A DNA stretch of 64,000 bases from Paraburkholderia xenovorans LB400 (GCF_000013645.1 NC_007952.1:2852001-2916000), one strand, 5' to 3'. Positions 15,368 to 24,842 are shown, counted from the first letter of the stretch. The notes: generated from the letters alone by a model not told the origin. Program-made: numbers and translations.

Positions 15368-16273
15368 TCAGGCAGCGTCGGCCTTACTCCGAGGTGGTGC
15401 GGCCACGACGTTGAACGACGCCTCTTCGGCCACCGCTTCGTCGAGGCCGACAAAGCGGTTGAAATCCTCGAAGGAAGTCATCCGGTCCGCGACTGAATCG
15501 GTCGAGCCTTCGCGCATGAAGATTTCCATCATCTCCTTGACTGCTTTATGCATCGCAAACATCGGTTCGATGGGGCACAGCGCATAGTCGAAACCGAGTT
15601 TGTACACCTGATCGAGCGTCAGATACGGACTCTTGCCGGAGCGTGCCATGTTGAACAGAATCGGCTTGCCGAGCGGCTTCAACCTGCGCACCATTTCCTG
15701 CATCTGCTCGATGCTTTCCGGCGCGTCCGCATACAAACCATCGGCGCCGGCTTCGGCGTAGGCCGCGAGCCGCTCGATCGCATCGTTCAGACCCGTCACG
15801 GCAATCGCATCGGTTCGCGCGACCACGAAGAAGTCGGGATCGGTTCGCGCGGCGAGCATGGCCCGCAATTTCGCCTGCATCTCCTCTTTTGGAATCACCT
15901 GCTTGCCGGCAAAGTGGCCGCACTTCTTCGGCACCGCCTGATCTTCCAGATGCAGCACCGAAGCGCCTGCTTCTTCCCACAAGCGGATCGTCCGCTGCAC
16001 GTCGAGAATGCCGCCGTAACCGGTGTCGGCATCGGCGAATACCGGCAGCGATGTAACCCGGCAAATACGGCGGATATGCTCGAACATCTCCGTCTGCGTC
16101 AACAATCCGACATCCGGCTGCCCGGCCACGATTGCCGATGCAGCAAACCCGCTCACGTAAATCGCTTTGGCGCCCGCCTGTTCGGCGAGCATCGCGGTCA
16201 CGGCATCGTGCGCGCCGAGGCAAACAAAAGGCGGCGACTTCAACAACTCCCTGAAACGTGCAGAACGGCTCAC
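15368..16273 (-). CDS. Isocitrate lyase/PEP mutase-family lyase 1
   Basis: This 301-residue protein has the superfamily's barrel motifs: GAHDAVTAMLAEQAGAKAIYVSGF, DADTGYGG and LHLEDQAVPKKCGH, the last with the K-K-C-G-H signature of Mg-dependent lyases. Members cleave 2-methylisocitrate, 2,3-dimethylmalate or oxaloacetate-like acids, typically releasing pyruvate or another keto acid. It is the last gene of a coupled operon with a LeuC/LeuD-type hydro-lyase and a second lyase. A hydration/isomerisation followed by retro-aldol cleavage of an alkylated malate is the likely chemistry. I chose GTG at 16273 (GGGAGA upstream); the frame extends to a TTG at 16312. Confidence 0.88.
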   Translation of the reverse strand: MSRSARFRELLKSPPFVCLGAHDAVTAMLAEQAGAKAIYVSGFAASAIVAGQPDVGLLTQTEMFEHIRRICRVTSLPVFADADTGYGGILDVQRTIRLWEEAGASVLHLEDQAVPKKCGHFAGKQVIPKEEMQAKLRAMLAARTDPDFFVVARTDAIAVTGLNDAIERLAAYAEAGADGLYADAPESIEQMQEMVRRLKPLGKPILFNMARSGKSPYLTLDQVYKLGFDYALCPIEPMFAMHKAVKEMMEIFMREGSTDSVADRMTSFEDFNRFVGLDEAVAEEASFNVVAAPPRSKADAA

Positions 16274-16357
16274 AGTGCTTCTCCCTGTCAAGTCAGATCG
16301 GTCGATCTTCAACGTCCGCGTCGAAGGCGACCATTCGCGTCCGGCGCAAGCGGCGGC

Positions 16358-16978
16358 CTATCGCGGCATGTAAGCCCACGCGCGTTTGGCGCGGTCCGTG
16401 CGGCGAAACGCGTCGATATCGTCGGCCAGACGCAACGTCTGATCGACCTCGTCGAGTCCTTCGAGCAGAACCGCCCGGCGCGCGGCGTCGAACTCGAACG
16501 GCATCGGTTCAAGTCCGTCCGCGCGGATTTGCAGGGTGCGCAGATCGACTTCGAGCGGCGTGCCGTCAGCGGCGACCGCAGCGAGTGTTCCGATCGACGC
16601 AGCGTCGAGACAGATCGGCAGCAGCCCGTTTTGCAGGCAGTTGGCGAAGAAAATGTCGCCGAATGAAGGCGCGATCACGCAGCGGATGCCGAACTCTTCG
16701 AGCGCCCACACGGCCATTTCGCGCGAACTGCCGCAACCGAAGTTCACACCGCCGAGCAGAATGCACGCGTGCCGGAATGCCGGCTGGTTGAGCACGAAAT
16801 CTTCGCGTTCTCCCTGCTCCGGACCGCCTTCGCGATAACGCAGCGTCTCGAACAGCCACGGGCCGAGCTGGCCTCGCACAAGTTGCGAAATCCTTTCGAT
16901 GCGAATGATCAGGTCCGTGTCGACGTTATTGCGCGGTAACGACGCGGCCGGGCCTTTGACCATCGTGAACGCTTTCAT
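16358..16978 (-). CDS. LeuD-like small subunit of an aconitase-family hydro-lyase
   Basis: A 206-residue swivel-domain subunit with NNVDTDLIIRI at the start and LLGGVNFGCGSSREMAVWAL, the usual substrate-binding stretch of 3-isopropylmalate dehydratase small subunits. Its ATG overlaps the large-subunit stop (ATGA), so the two are made together. Context (two PEP-mutase-type lyases and an importer, no other leu gene) points to a catabolic enzyme such as a dimethylmalate or alkylmalate dehydratase rather than leucine synthesis. Confidence 0.9.
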   Translation of the reverse strand: MKAFTMVKGPAASLPRNNVDTDLIIRIERISQLVRGQLGPWLFETLRYREGGPEQGEREDFVLNQPAFRHACILLGGVNFGCGSSREMAVWALEEFGIRCVIAPSFGDIFFANCLQNGLLPICLDAASIGTLAAVAADGTPLEVDLRTLQIRADGLEPMPFEFDAARRAVLLEGLDEVDQTLRLADDIDAFRRTDRAKRAWAYMPR

Positions 16979-18396
16979 GATGCGGCTCCCGCGTACGACA
17001 CCGGCGCGGCAATGTGACCAGCCAGCGCACTGGCCGCAGCCACGGCCGGACTCGCCAGATGCGTGCGCGCGCCCGGCCCCTGACGGCCGACGAAGTTCCG
17101 ATTCGATGTCGATACGCAACGCTCGCCACGCCCCACCACGTCGCCGTTCGCCCCGACGCACATCGAGCAGCCGGGCTCGCGCCATTCGAAGCCGGCCGTG
17201 CGGAATATCTGTGCAAGGCCCTGCGCCTCCGCCTCTCGCGCAACGCTCAGCGACCCCGGCACCACCCATGCGGTCACACCCTCGGCGACATGGTGGCCCG
17301 CCACGATGCGCGCGGCCGCCTGCAAGTCTTCGATGCGGCTGTTGGTGCACGAGCCGATGAACACGCGATCGACCGCCAGTTCATCCAGATGCTGCCCCGC
17401 ATGCACGCCCATGTAATCGAGCGCCCGTTGCAACGCTTCACGGCGCGCGGGATCGGACTCGTTGCCCGGGTCCGGTACGGCAGCGTCGATCGCGATCACG
17501 TGTTCGGGGCTCGTGCCCCAGGTGACCTGCACCGCGATCGCCGCGGCGTCGATCTCCACTTCGCGCTCGAAGTGCGCACCGTCATCCGTCGGCAAGCGGC
17601 GCCAGTCTTCCAGCGCCGCCTCGAAGCTCGCGCCTTGCGGTGCATACGGACGTCCGCGCAGATAGGCAAAGGTCGTCTCGTCCGGCGCGACGAGGCCGAA
17701 CTTGGCGCCGAGTTCGATCGTCAGATTGCACAGCGTCAAACGTGCTTCCATCGAGAGCGCTTCGACCGCCTCGCCGGCGAACTCGACCGCGTAGCCGGTG
17801 CCCGCGCCGGCGCCGAGCGCGCCGATCACGTAAAGGATCATGTCCTTGGCCGTGACGCCCTCGGCAACGCTGCCTTTAAACCGTATGCGCATCGTTTTGG
17901 GCTTCTTCTGGCGTACGGTTTGCGTCGCCAGCACATGCACCAGTTCGGTCGAACCGATGCCGAACGCGAGCGCACCCAATGCCCCGTGAGTGCAGGTATG
18001 GCTGTCGGCGCAGACGATCAGCGTGCCCGGCAGCGACAAACCGAGCTCCGGTCCGATCACGTGGACAATGCCCTGCCTGCCTTCGGTGCCAATATCGAAC
18101 AGGGGAATGGCGTGCTGCGCCGCCTGTTCGCGCAGCGTGTCGACCATTGTCGTGCTCCAGTCGGCATCCCCCGCCTCGCGGCCGGGGCGCGTGGAGATCA
18201 CGTGATCGAGCGTCGCGAACGTCAACTCGGGGTTGCTGACCGGCAAATGGCGGGCTTCGAGTACACGTACCGCTTCGACGCCGGTCAACTCATGCATCAG
18301 ATTGCGATCCACCTGCAACAGATCGGCGCCGCCCGGCAGATTCGCAATCGTGTGGCTGTCCCACAGCTTGTCGAACAGCGTGCGCGGCGCATTCAT
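16975..18396 (-). CDS. LeuC-like large subunit of an aconitase-family hydro-lyase
   Basis: The 473-residue product carries the 4Fe-4S aconitase core, with VCADSHTCTHGALGALAFGIG, IGSCTNSR and GCSMCVGAN giving the cysteines of the cluster. The start at 18396 overlaps the stop of the upstream lyase gene (ATGA) and the stop overlaps the small-subunit start. Family members include isopropylmalate isomerase, homoaconitase and 2,3-dimethylmalate dehydratase. Co-occurrence with isocitrate-lyase-type lyases resembles the bacterial nicotinate-degradation step in which dimethylmalate is formed and then split to propionate and pyruvate. The actual substrate here is not known. Confidence 0.9.
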   Translation of the reverse strand: MNAPRTLFDKLWDSHTIANLPGGADLLQVDRNLMHELTGVEAVRVLEARHLPVSNPELTFATLDHVISTRPGREAGDADWSTTMVDTLREQAAQHAIPLFDIGTEGRQGIVHVIGPELGLSLPGTLIVCADSHTCTHGALGALAFGIGSTELVHVLATQTVRQKKPKTMRIRFKGSVAEGVTAKDMILYVIGALGAGAGTGYAVEFAGEAVEALSMEARLTLCNLTIELGAKFGLVAPDETTFAYLRGRPYAPQGASFEAALEDWRRLPTDDGAHFEREVEIDAAAIAVQVTWGTSPEHVIAIDAAVPDPGNESDPARREALQRALDYMGVHAGQHLDELAVDRVFIGSCTNSRIEDLQAAARIVAGHHVAEGVTAWVVPGSLSVAREAEAQGLAQIFRTAGFEWREPGCSMCVGANGDVVGRGERCVSTSNRNFVGRQGPGARTHLASPAVAAASALAGHIAAPVSYAGAAS

Positions 18397-19283
18397 GATG
18401 CCGTCTCGCTGCTCTGTGCGTGACGCTTCTCGAACTCCCACACCTCCGGAAAGCCGACCAGTTCATGCAGCTGGTCCATCGTGAAGGACGGCACCTGCAG
18501 TTCGAGCGAGTCGCCGTGATCGAGCAGATGACGATAGGCGCTATCCAGCGCAGCGGTAGCCGCCGCCATGCCGATCGAAGGATAGATCGCGATATTGAAG
18601 CCCCATTCCTTCAGCGTGCCGCTCGGTACGACCGGCGAGCGCCCGGTCGGCACCATATTGGCGAATACCCATGCGCCGCTGTCGGCGAGCTCGCCGCCGA
18701 TCCGTTGGAATTCCTCGGCGCTTTCCGGCGACTCGACGAACACGATGTCCGCGCCTGCACGCGCGAACGCCTTGCCGCGCCTGATCGCTTCGTCGAGGCC
18801 GAGCGTGGTGCGCGAGTCGGTTCGGGCGATGATCAGCATGTCGTCGCTGCGGCGCGCTTCGAGTGCGACTTCGATTTTCTTCAGCATGTCGTTCAGCGGC
18901 ACCACCTGGCGGCCCTGGGTGTGGCCGCATTTTTTCGGCATCACCTGGTCTTCCATCTGGATCGCCTGCACGCCCGCGGCTTCGTAACCGCGCACCGTAT
19001 GCCGCACATTGAGCAAGCCGCCGAAACCCGTGTCGGCGTCCGCGATCAGCGGCTTGCCGGTGCCCTCGGCAATTTGCCGCGCACGTCCCACCATATCTGC
19101 GTAGCTGACGAGGCCCGCATCCGCGACGCCGAGATATGAGCCGGACACGCCATATCCAGTCATGTACAGCGCTTCGAACGGCAGGCGGTCGGCGACCCGC
19201 GCCGAGAACATATCGAATACGCCGGGCGCGACGACGAAGCGCCCGCTCTTGAGAATCGCTTTCAGCTTCCCGGAAGTGCTCAT
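18393..19283 (-). CDS. Isocitrate lyase/PEP mutase-family lyase 2
   Basis: A 296-residue paralogue of the enzyme at 15368, with APGVFDMFSARVADRL, DADTGFGGLLNV and MEDQVMPKKCGH, hence an intact signature. The start at 19283 has AGGAGAG. It is the first enzyme gene after the importer and is coupled to LeuC by ATGA. Sequence divergence from lyase 1 suggests a different step or substrate rather than redundancy. Confidence 0.88.
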   Translation of the reverse strand: MSTSGKLKAILKSGRFVVAPGVFDMFSARVADRLPFEALYMTGYGVSGSYLGVADAGLVSYADMVGRARQIAEGTGKPLIADADTGFGGLLNVRHTVRGYEAAGVQAIQMEDQVMPKKCGHTQGRQVVPLNDMLKKIEVALEARRSDDMLIIARTDSRTTLGLDEAIRRGKAFARAGADIVFVESPESAEEFQRIGGELADSGAWVFANMVPTGRSPVVPSGTLKEWGFNIAIYPSIGMAAATAALDSAYRHLLDHGDSLELQVPSFTMDQLHELVGFPEVWEFEKRHAQSSETAS

Positions 19284-19296
19284 CGAACTCTCCTGC

Positions 19297-20073
19297 TCAG
19301 GTGCTATGGGTAAGATGCCGCTGCCACGCGAGCAACAGCAGATTGACGAGCGTGGCGAAAACAAACAGCATCAGCGCGAGCGCCATGATCGTGCTGGTCT
19401 CGCTGCGGTTCATCGCGATCATCAGCATGTGTCCGATGCCGCTTTGCGACGCGAACATTTCGCCAATCAGCGTGCCGAGCAGCGTCAGCGAAAAGCCGAT
19501 GCGCAAGCCGGCGACCACTTCCGGCACGCACGCGGGCAGCAGCACGTGACGCGCGAACGCAAAAGGACTCAGACGATAGGTCCGCGCCGCGCGCGTATAG
19601 ATCGGCGGCATATTGCGCACGGCGTTCATGGTGAAGATCGTGATCGGCACGATCCCGTGCATCACGCCGAACACGATTTTGGCCCACAGGCCCAGACCGA
19701 ACGCGAGCAATACGACCGGATATAGCGTGACTTTGGGAATCGAGTAGAAGCCCATCATCAGCGGCTCCATTACATCGCCGGCAAGTTTGCGCGCGCCGAG
19801 CAACATGCCCAGACATACGCCGCCGATCGCCGAGATCAGGAACGCGGAGCCGAACGCGAATGCGGTGACGTAGAGACTCGCTGGAAAATCCGGATCGCTG
19901 ACGATATGCACCGCACGTTCGAGCGTGCGCCACGGAGTCGTGATCGCGTCCGGGCCGAGCAGTTCGCTGAGTACCTGCCACAGCACGGCCAGCACGACGA
20001 TCAGCACGACGCCGTCCAGCCAGCGTCGCGTGTGCCGCGGCTTGACGGTGTGCGCAACGACGATCGTGCTCAT
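19297..20073 (-). CDS. ABC transporter permease 1 (SsuC/TauC type)
   Basis: 258 residues with about six membrane helices and the EAA-like loop PIYTRAARTYRLSPFAFARHVLLPACVPEV. It belongs to the BPD inner-membrane family of nitrate/sulfonate/pyrimidine-type importers. It overlaps the preceding permease gene by ATGA and ends 13 bases before lyase 2, so import and catabolism are one operon. Confidence 0.92.
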   Translation of the reverse strand: MSTIVVAHTVKPRHTRRWLDGVVLIVVLAVLWQVLSELLGPDAITTPWRTLERAVHIVSDPDFPASLYVTAFAFGSAFLISAIGGVCLGMLLGARKLAGDVMEPLMMGFYSIPKVTLYPVVLLAFGLGLWAKIVFGVMHGIVPITIFTMNAVRNMPPIYTRAARTYRLSPFAFARHVLLPACVPEVVAGLRIGFSLTLLGTLIGEMFASQSGIGHMLMIAMNRSETSTIMALALMLFVFATLVNLLLLAWQRHLTHST

Positions 20074-20828
20074 GCGACCTCCCTGCGGATGCGCCGGTAT
20101 AGCCGCGCTTCCGCCGTGCGCAGCAACGCGTTGAGCGAGCTGACGAACGCCAGCATCAGCACCATCAACCCGTACATGGTCGGATTGTCGAAGTTGTTGT
20201 AGGCGAAGGCGATCTGATAACCGAAGCCCGAGCCCGACAGCACGAATTCGCCCGCCACCACCGCAATGAACGCATAGACGACCGTGAGCTTGATACCGGT
20301 GAAAACGAACGGCAGGCTCGACGGCAACGTGATCAAACGGATTTCATCGAAGGTATTCAGGCGGCACACGCGAGCCGTGCGCAGCAGCACGCGCGGGACG
20401 CGTTCCAGACCGTTGAGCGTATTCACCGCCATCGCAACAACTGCGAACAGAAAGCCGATGCCCACCAGCGGCCAGCGATTCAGACCGAGAACGACGATCA
20501 GGATCGGATAGAGCACGAACACCGGCACCGCGTAATACGAGAGCAACAGCGGATCGAGCACGCGCCTGACACGCGGCAACCGGAACAGCAGCACGCCGCC
20601 GACGAAGCCCACCACCACCGCCAGCGCGACGGCAAGCAATGCGCTGCCGAGAGTTTGCAGAATGTCCGTGGTGTACTGCCCCGACAACAGCAATTGAACG
20701 GCGCTCACCACCATTCGCGACGGCGGAATGAAAGAGATCGGATCGATCCACGCTGCGCGGCTCGCAATCTCCAGCAAGACGATCAATCCCACGACCAGGC
20801 CGAGCCGCCAGCGCGCGGCGGTATTCAT
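20070..20828 (-). CDS. ABC transporter permease 2
   Basis: 252 residues, same family as its neighbour, with the loop VLLRTARVCRLNTFDEIRLITLP. The start at 20828 overlaps the ATPase stop (ATGA). Two distinct permeases imply a heterodimeric channel. A longer frame reaching 21068 merely runs antisense-like through the ATPase gene. Confidence 0.9.
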   Translation of the reverse strand: MNTAARWRLGLVVGLIVLLEIASRAAWIDPISFIPPSRMVVSAVQLLLSGQYTTDILQTLGSALLAVALAVVVGFVGGVLLFRLPRVRRVLDPLLLSYYAVPVFVLYPILIVVLGLNRWPLVGIGFLFAVVAMAVNTLNGLERVPRVLLRTARVCRLNTFDEIRLITLPSSLPFVFTGIKLTVVYAFIAVVAGEFVLSGSGFGYQIAFAYNNFDNPTMYGLMVLMLAFVSSLNALLRTAEARLYRRIRREVA

Positions 20829-21688
20829 TGCCGGCTCCCCAGCGCTTTCAATGCTTCTTCGCGCAACAGGCCCCACACTTGCGCCGTCAGTTCGCCGAAG
20901 CGCGCGTCGAGCGCGGTCGTGCTGTCGCGCATGCGTGGCCACCCGGTTTCGATCGTTCTGATAAAACGGCCGGGACACGCGGACATCACGCCGATGCGGT
21001 CGGACAGCAACACGGCTTCGTCGATCGAATGGGTGATCAGCAGCACGGTCGCGCCCGTATCGCGCCACAGCTTCAGGGTTTCGTCACCCATCAGAAGACG
21101 CGTTTGCTGGTCGAGCGCGCCGAACGGCTCGTCGAGCAACATCAGGCGCGGCCGCACCACCATTGCGCGGGCAATGCAAACGCGTTGCCGCATACCGCCC
21201 GACAGTTGCGCCGGATATGCGCGGGCAAACGATTTCAGGCCCATGAACGACAGTGCATGATCGACCCGCTCACGCACTTCCGTTTCAGCGACGCCTGCCT
21301 GCCGTGCGGCAAACGCTGCGTTGTCGAATACATTGAGCCACGGGAAACTCGCGTCTTCCTGAAACACGACGGCCACGCCGTCCGGCACTTCCGCACCGAC
21401 CGGCTTGCCTTCGAACGTCACCGTGCCGCCGCTCGCCGGGTTCAGGCCGGCCAGCACGTCGAGCAGCGTGGACTTGCCGCAGCCGGATGGACCGACCACC
21501 GAGAAGAACTCGCCCACTCGCAATTCAAGGCTCACGGGCCCCAGCGCGTGAAACGGCGGCTTGCCCTGGCTGCCCTGATAGATTCGGGTGACGTCCGTGA
21601 GCGTAGCCTGAATACGCTTGCCGTCGGGCGACAGCGTGCTCGGAGCGACCACCGAGATATTGGCTTTATGGCGGGATAGCGCGCTCAT
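20825..21688 (-). CDS. ABC transporter ATP-binding protein
   Basis: 287 residues with Walker A GPSGCGKST, Q-loop FQEDASFPWL, signature LSGGMRQR, Walker B LMLLDEPFGALD and the H-loop ITHS. The protein matches the SsuB/TauB group. I prefer ATG 21688, which has GAGG 6 bases upstream. A GTG at 21700 overlapping the upstream stop is an alternative in keeping with the coupling seen elsewhere in the operon. Confidence 0.93.
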   Translation of the reverse strand: MSALSRHKANISVVAPSTLSPDGKRIQATLTDVTRIYQGSQGKPPFHALGPVSLELRVGEFFSVVGPSGCGKSTLLDVLAGLNPASGGTVTFEGKPVGAEVPDGVAVVFQEDASFPWLNVFDNAAFAARQAGVAETEVRERVDHALSFMGLKSFARAYPAQLSGGMRQRVCIARAMVVRPRLMLLDEPFGALDQQTRLLMGDETLKLWRDTGATVLLITHSIDEAVLLSDRIGVMSACPGRFIRTIETGWPRMRDSTTALDARFGELTAQVWGLLREEALKALGSRQ

Positions 21689-21696
21689 CGAAGACC

Positions 21697-22680
21697 TCAC
21701 TTCCTGCTGCGCAGATCGGCCGGCAGCATCGATTCATCGACGATCTTCGACCAGTCGAATGGACCTTCCGGAATGGCCTTGACCAGCACGAGGCCTTTCA
21801 GTACTTCGTCCATGCCCTTGTAGTCGAAGCTGCCTTCGCTCCAGTATTTCGGATCAGCGTCGAGCACGTTGTTGATCGCCGACGCGGCGACCGCCGGGTC
21901 CATCTTGTACTCCCTGGCGAGAATCTGCGCGGCCTCGGCGCGATGCGCCGCCATGTAGACGACGGCCTTGCGGCGCGCTGCGATAATGCCGCGAATCACA
22001 TCGGGATGCGCCTTCAGATAATCGGTGCGGACAATGCCGACCGTCTGCGTTTCATTCGGCACCACGTCGTTCGAGCGAAACGCAATTCTCAATCCATCTT
22101 TCTTTGCGCTATATGACGGCTCGGTCATGTAGCCGACATCGATCGCACCCTGCTGCAGCGACGTCAGCATCCCGCTCGAACTTCCCACCGGTTTGCGCTG
22201 CACCTGGCCGAGCAGGCCGACGCGGTCGAGCGCGATCGTGGAGATCATGTCGGTCGTCGATTTGGGACTGCTGTAGCCGATCGTCTTGCCTTTCATCTGT
22301 TTGATACCGGTGATCGAGCCTTGCTTCAATTCGACCCACACGAGATCGCCGAGACTCTGCACGCCACCGTGCACGATCGTCAGATCGACTCCCTGCTTCA
22401 CCGCCGCAATGGCCGCCGGCAACGCCACCTCGCCGTACGGAATGTCGGAAGCCATCGCGTTGCGAATGCTGGTTCCGCCTCCTTCCGATGTGATGAATCC
22501 GGTGACGTCGACTTTCTCTTCCTTGAAGAAACCTTTGTCGAGCGCGACGGCGAAAGGCACGCCGTACATGCCGTCACCCCAGTGCGTCACCGTCAGCGAA
22601 CTGGCGTGAGCGCCAACGCTCGCAAGCGTCAGTGTCGCGCCCAGACAGATACCCCGCACGACTTTGCGTATCGCATCCAT
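21697..22680 (-). CDS. NMT1/SsuA-type periplasmic substrate-binding protein
   Basis: 327 residues. A signal peptide (1 to about 26, ending in A-H-A) is followed by a two-lobe binding protein of the nitrate/taurine/thiamine-precursor type (VTHWGDGMYGVPFAVALDKGFFKEE, TIGYSSPKSTTDMIS, AIDVGYMTEPSYS). The start at 22680 has GGAGAC upstream. It is the first gene of the nine-kilobase lyase operon and faces a 220-base regulatory spacer with a palindrome. The ligand is presumably the acid processed by the downstream enzymes or its precursor. Confidence 0.9.
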   Translation of the reverse strand: MDAIRKVVRGICLGATLTLASVGAHASSLTVTHWGDGMYGVPFAVALDKGFFKEEKVDVTGFITSEGGGTSIRNAMASDIPYGEVALPAAIAAVKQGVDLTIVHGGVQSLGDLVWVELKQGSITGIKQMKGKTIGYSSPKSTTDMISTIALDRVGLLGQVQRKPVGSSSGMLTSLQQGAIDVGYMTEPSYSAKKDGLRIAFRSNDVVPNETQTVGIVRTDYLKAHPDVIRGIIAARRKAVVYMAAHRAEAAQILAREYKMDPAVAASAINNVLDADPKYWSEGSFDYKGMDEVLKGLVLVKAIPEGPFDWSKIVDESMLPADLRSRK

Positions 22681-22808
22681 GTGGTGTGTCTCCATCCACG
22701 ATTGACGGTTGACGTCCGTCATTTTCGTTATGCCGCCGCGCGCCGTGACGCCGGCGACGGGTCAGCGAACGGGTTGATCAGTCCGACTTCGCCCGATCAC
22801 TGTGTAAG

Positions 22809-22824
22809 TTAATGTATGCATTAA
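22809..22824. promoter_or_regulatory. Palindrome upstream of the importer-lyase operon
   Basis: TTAATG-TATG-CATTAA, perfect 6-bp arms, lies in the 220-base spacer between the binding-protein start and the GntR stop. It is a reasonable operator for the adjacent GntR/FadR-type regulator. Confidence 0.45.
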
Positions 22825-22900
22825 ATCTGCAAAAGTACAGAACGATGACGGCTCACAACGACTGGGTTTACCCGTCATGCCGGCTCGTATTGATCAGTTT

Positions 22901-23755
22901 TTACGCCTGGTGGATGCCGTGCTGCTGCAGCACGGCAGTCTGCTCGCGCCAGCCGCGCTCGCGGTGTGCGCGATATAGACGGCTTGCACGCGCTGCATCG
23001 CCGCGACGAATCGCTTCAATGATTTCGTAATGCTCATCAATCGATTTTTTTGGCTGCGGATGCGGCCGTAGACGCTGCGTGAAGCGTCGCACGCGATGTA
23101 CCTGGTCGCGGCAATTCATGACCACCTGCGCAAGCCGCGCGTTGCCGCCGAGTTGAACGAGCGCTTCGTGAAACGCCTCGTCGGCGAGCGCCCATGCCTG
23201 CATGTCCTGCTCGGCGAGTGCCTCGCTCATTTTCCGGCAGGCGCTTTCGAGCGGACTCAGATCGACGCCGCTGCGCGCCGCGACCAACGCCGCCGCGGTG
23301 GATTCGAGACTGGTCAGGACCTGGTAGATGTGGCTGATGTCGGAGACCGACGTGGGAACGATACGGATGCCATGACGCGGCACGATTTCCACGAGACCTT
23401 CGCCCTGCAGGCGAATCGCCGCTTCACGGATCGGCGTGCGGCTCACGCCGAGCATTAGTGCGAGTTCCTGTTCGAGCAGATAGGAGCCCGGCGTCAGTTC
23501 GCTTTCCATGATTTTGTGCCGGAGGCGCTCGTACGCCTGTTGCGACGAGTTGCCGTTGCGCGGTTCGGTTTGTGCAACGGATTGGGGCTCGTGCGCAGCA
23601 GCACGCTGAGCCCGCGGAGCTTGCTTCGGTGTTTGCGACGCAGCGGTTTTCACGGCACGGCCAGTGCCGGCGTTTGGCTTGCCGCCCGCTGGCGCGCGTT
23701 TTCCGGCGGCGGGTTTGATCGCATGCGCTGGCGTGGCCGATTTGCGTTCTGGCAC
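22901..23755 (-). CDS. GntR/FadR-family regulator with long basic N-terminal tail
   Basis: About 284 residues. A Lys/Ala/Pro/Gln-rich tail of some 70 residues precedes the winged helix (LGVSRTPIREAAIRLQGEGLVEIVPRHG) and an FCD all-helical ligand domain with conserved acidic/His positions. The GTG start at 23755 is chosen because CAGGAGA lies 7 bases upstream; the open frame extends to 23860. Located just upstream of, and in line with, the importer-lyase operon, it is its probable regulator, sensing a carboxylic acid. Confidence 0.85.
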   Translation of the reverse strand: MPERKSATPAHAIKPAAGKRAPAGGKPNAGTGRAVKTAASQTPKQAPRAQRAAAHEPQSVAQTEPRNGNSSQQAYERLRHKIMESELTPGSYLLEQELALMLGVSRTPIREAAIRLQGEGLVEIVPRHGIRIVPTSVSDISHIYQVLTSLESTAAALVAARSGVDLSPLESACRKMSEALAEQDMQAWALADEAFHEALVQLGGNARLAQVVMNCRDQVHRVRRFTQRLRPHPQPKKSIDEHYEIIEAIRRGDAARASRLYRAHRERGWREQTAVLQQHGIHQA

Positions 23756-23954
23756 AACGGTTCTCCTGGCGGCGCCTGAGCGGACGCGGCAATCCGGCAT
23801 GACAGCAAGCGTGTCTGCGCCGCCCGGCCTTGCCCAGACTCGTCCGGTCCGGCTTCGCACGCAACGCGCCTTCGCTTGATGCTAGCATCGCGCGCCGCAC
23901 CATGACATGAAGGGAAACGCTTAACGCAATATACGCGCCGGGCGTGACGTTCGC

Positions 23955-24842
23955 TCACGCGCCGCGCAAGTGCGCGACCAGCATGCGGCACGCCACCGGC
24001 AATGCCTCCAGAGATCGCACCGCGATCAGCAGTTCGCGCTCGGCCCATGCGTCGGTGAGCGCGACCGTGGCGAGGCCGAGGTTCGCTGCCTGCTGCTGCG
24101 CGACCGCGTGAGGCATGACGCCGAGTCCGAGCCCTGCGGCAATCATCAGACATTGTGCGTCGTAGCTCGTCACCTGAATGCGCAGATTCACCGGCCGCGC
24201 GTGTGCATGCGCCGCGCGCGTAAGTTGCTGGCTGATCGCCGTATCGGGCGGCAACCCCACGTATTCGAAGTCGAGCGTATCGGCGAAGGCGACGGCCTGC
24301 TTTTGCGCGAGCGTATGCCCGCCCGGCACCACGAGTGTCAGGAAGTCGCGGTGATAAGGGAACGTTTGCACCTCGTAGCCGTGCGGCACCGAGGTGAAGA
24401 TGCCGATATCCACGGCGTTGTCCGCGACGGCCTTGACCACCCCAGCGCTGGCTTTTTCTTCGAGCTGGATCTGGATTCGCGGATGTTGCGCGGCAAACGC
24501 CTGGATCTCGCGCGGCAGAAACTGCACGACGGACGACACATTCGCCGCCAGCCGGATCAGTCCGCTCACGCCGCTCGCGTAGTCGCGCATCTGCACGGCA
24601 ATGTCGTCGAGCTCGTGCAGCGCGCGATGCGCGAGCACGACCAGCCGTTCGCCCGCGGCAGTGGGCGCCACGCCCTTGTTGGTACGCCGCAGAAGCGCGA
24701 CACCCAAGGTCGCTTCGATCTCGCTGATGCGCTTGCTGACGGCCGCCGCCGCGATATGTTCGCGCTCGGCCGCCGCCGCGATGGTGCCGGCCTCGGCGAC
24801 GCTGACAAACAGTCTGAGCGAAAGCGGATCGAGTGTCGGCAT
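23955..24842 (-). CDS. LysR-family transcriptional regulator
   Basis: 295 residues. An N-terminal winged helix (LRLFVSVAEAGTIAAAAEREHIAAAAVSKRI) is followed by a periplasmic-binding-protein-like effector domain (about 90-295). The start at 24842 fits the family, whose helix normally begins about residue 5. No obvious divergent target gene: the next gene to the right is the glutaredoxin fusion 250 bases away, which is a candidate target. Confidence 0.9.
   Translation of the reverse strand: MPTLDPLSLRLFVSVAEAGTIAAAAEREHIAAAAVSKRISEIEATLGVALLRRTNKGVAPTAAGERLVVLAHRALHELDDIAVQMRDYASGVSGLIRLAANVSSVVQFLPREIQAFAAQHPRIQIQLEEKASAGVVKAVADNAVDIGIFTSVPHGYEVQTFPYHRDFLTLVVPGGHTLAQKQAVAFADTLDFEYVGLPPDTAISQQLTRAAHAHARPVNLRIQVTSYDAQCLMIAAGLGLGVMPHAVAQQQAANLGLATVALTDAWAERELLIAVRSLEALPVACRMLVAHLRGA

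Noticed and set aside
16358..18396. leuCD of leucine biosynthesis
   Set aside because: Operon partners are lyases and an importer and no leuA or leuB is adjacent; a catabolic hydro-lyase fits better.
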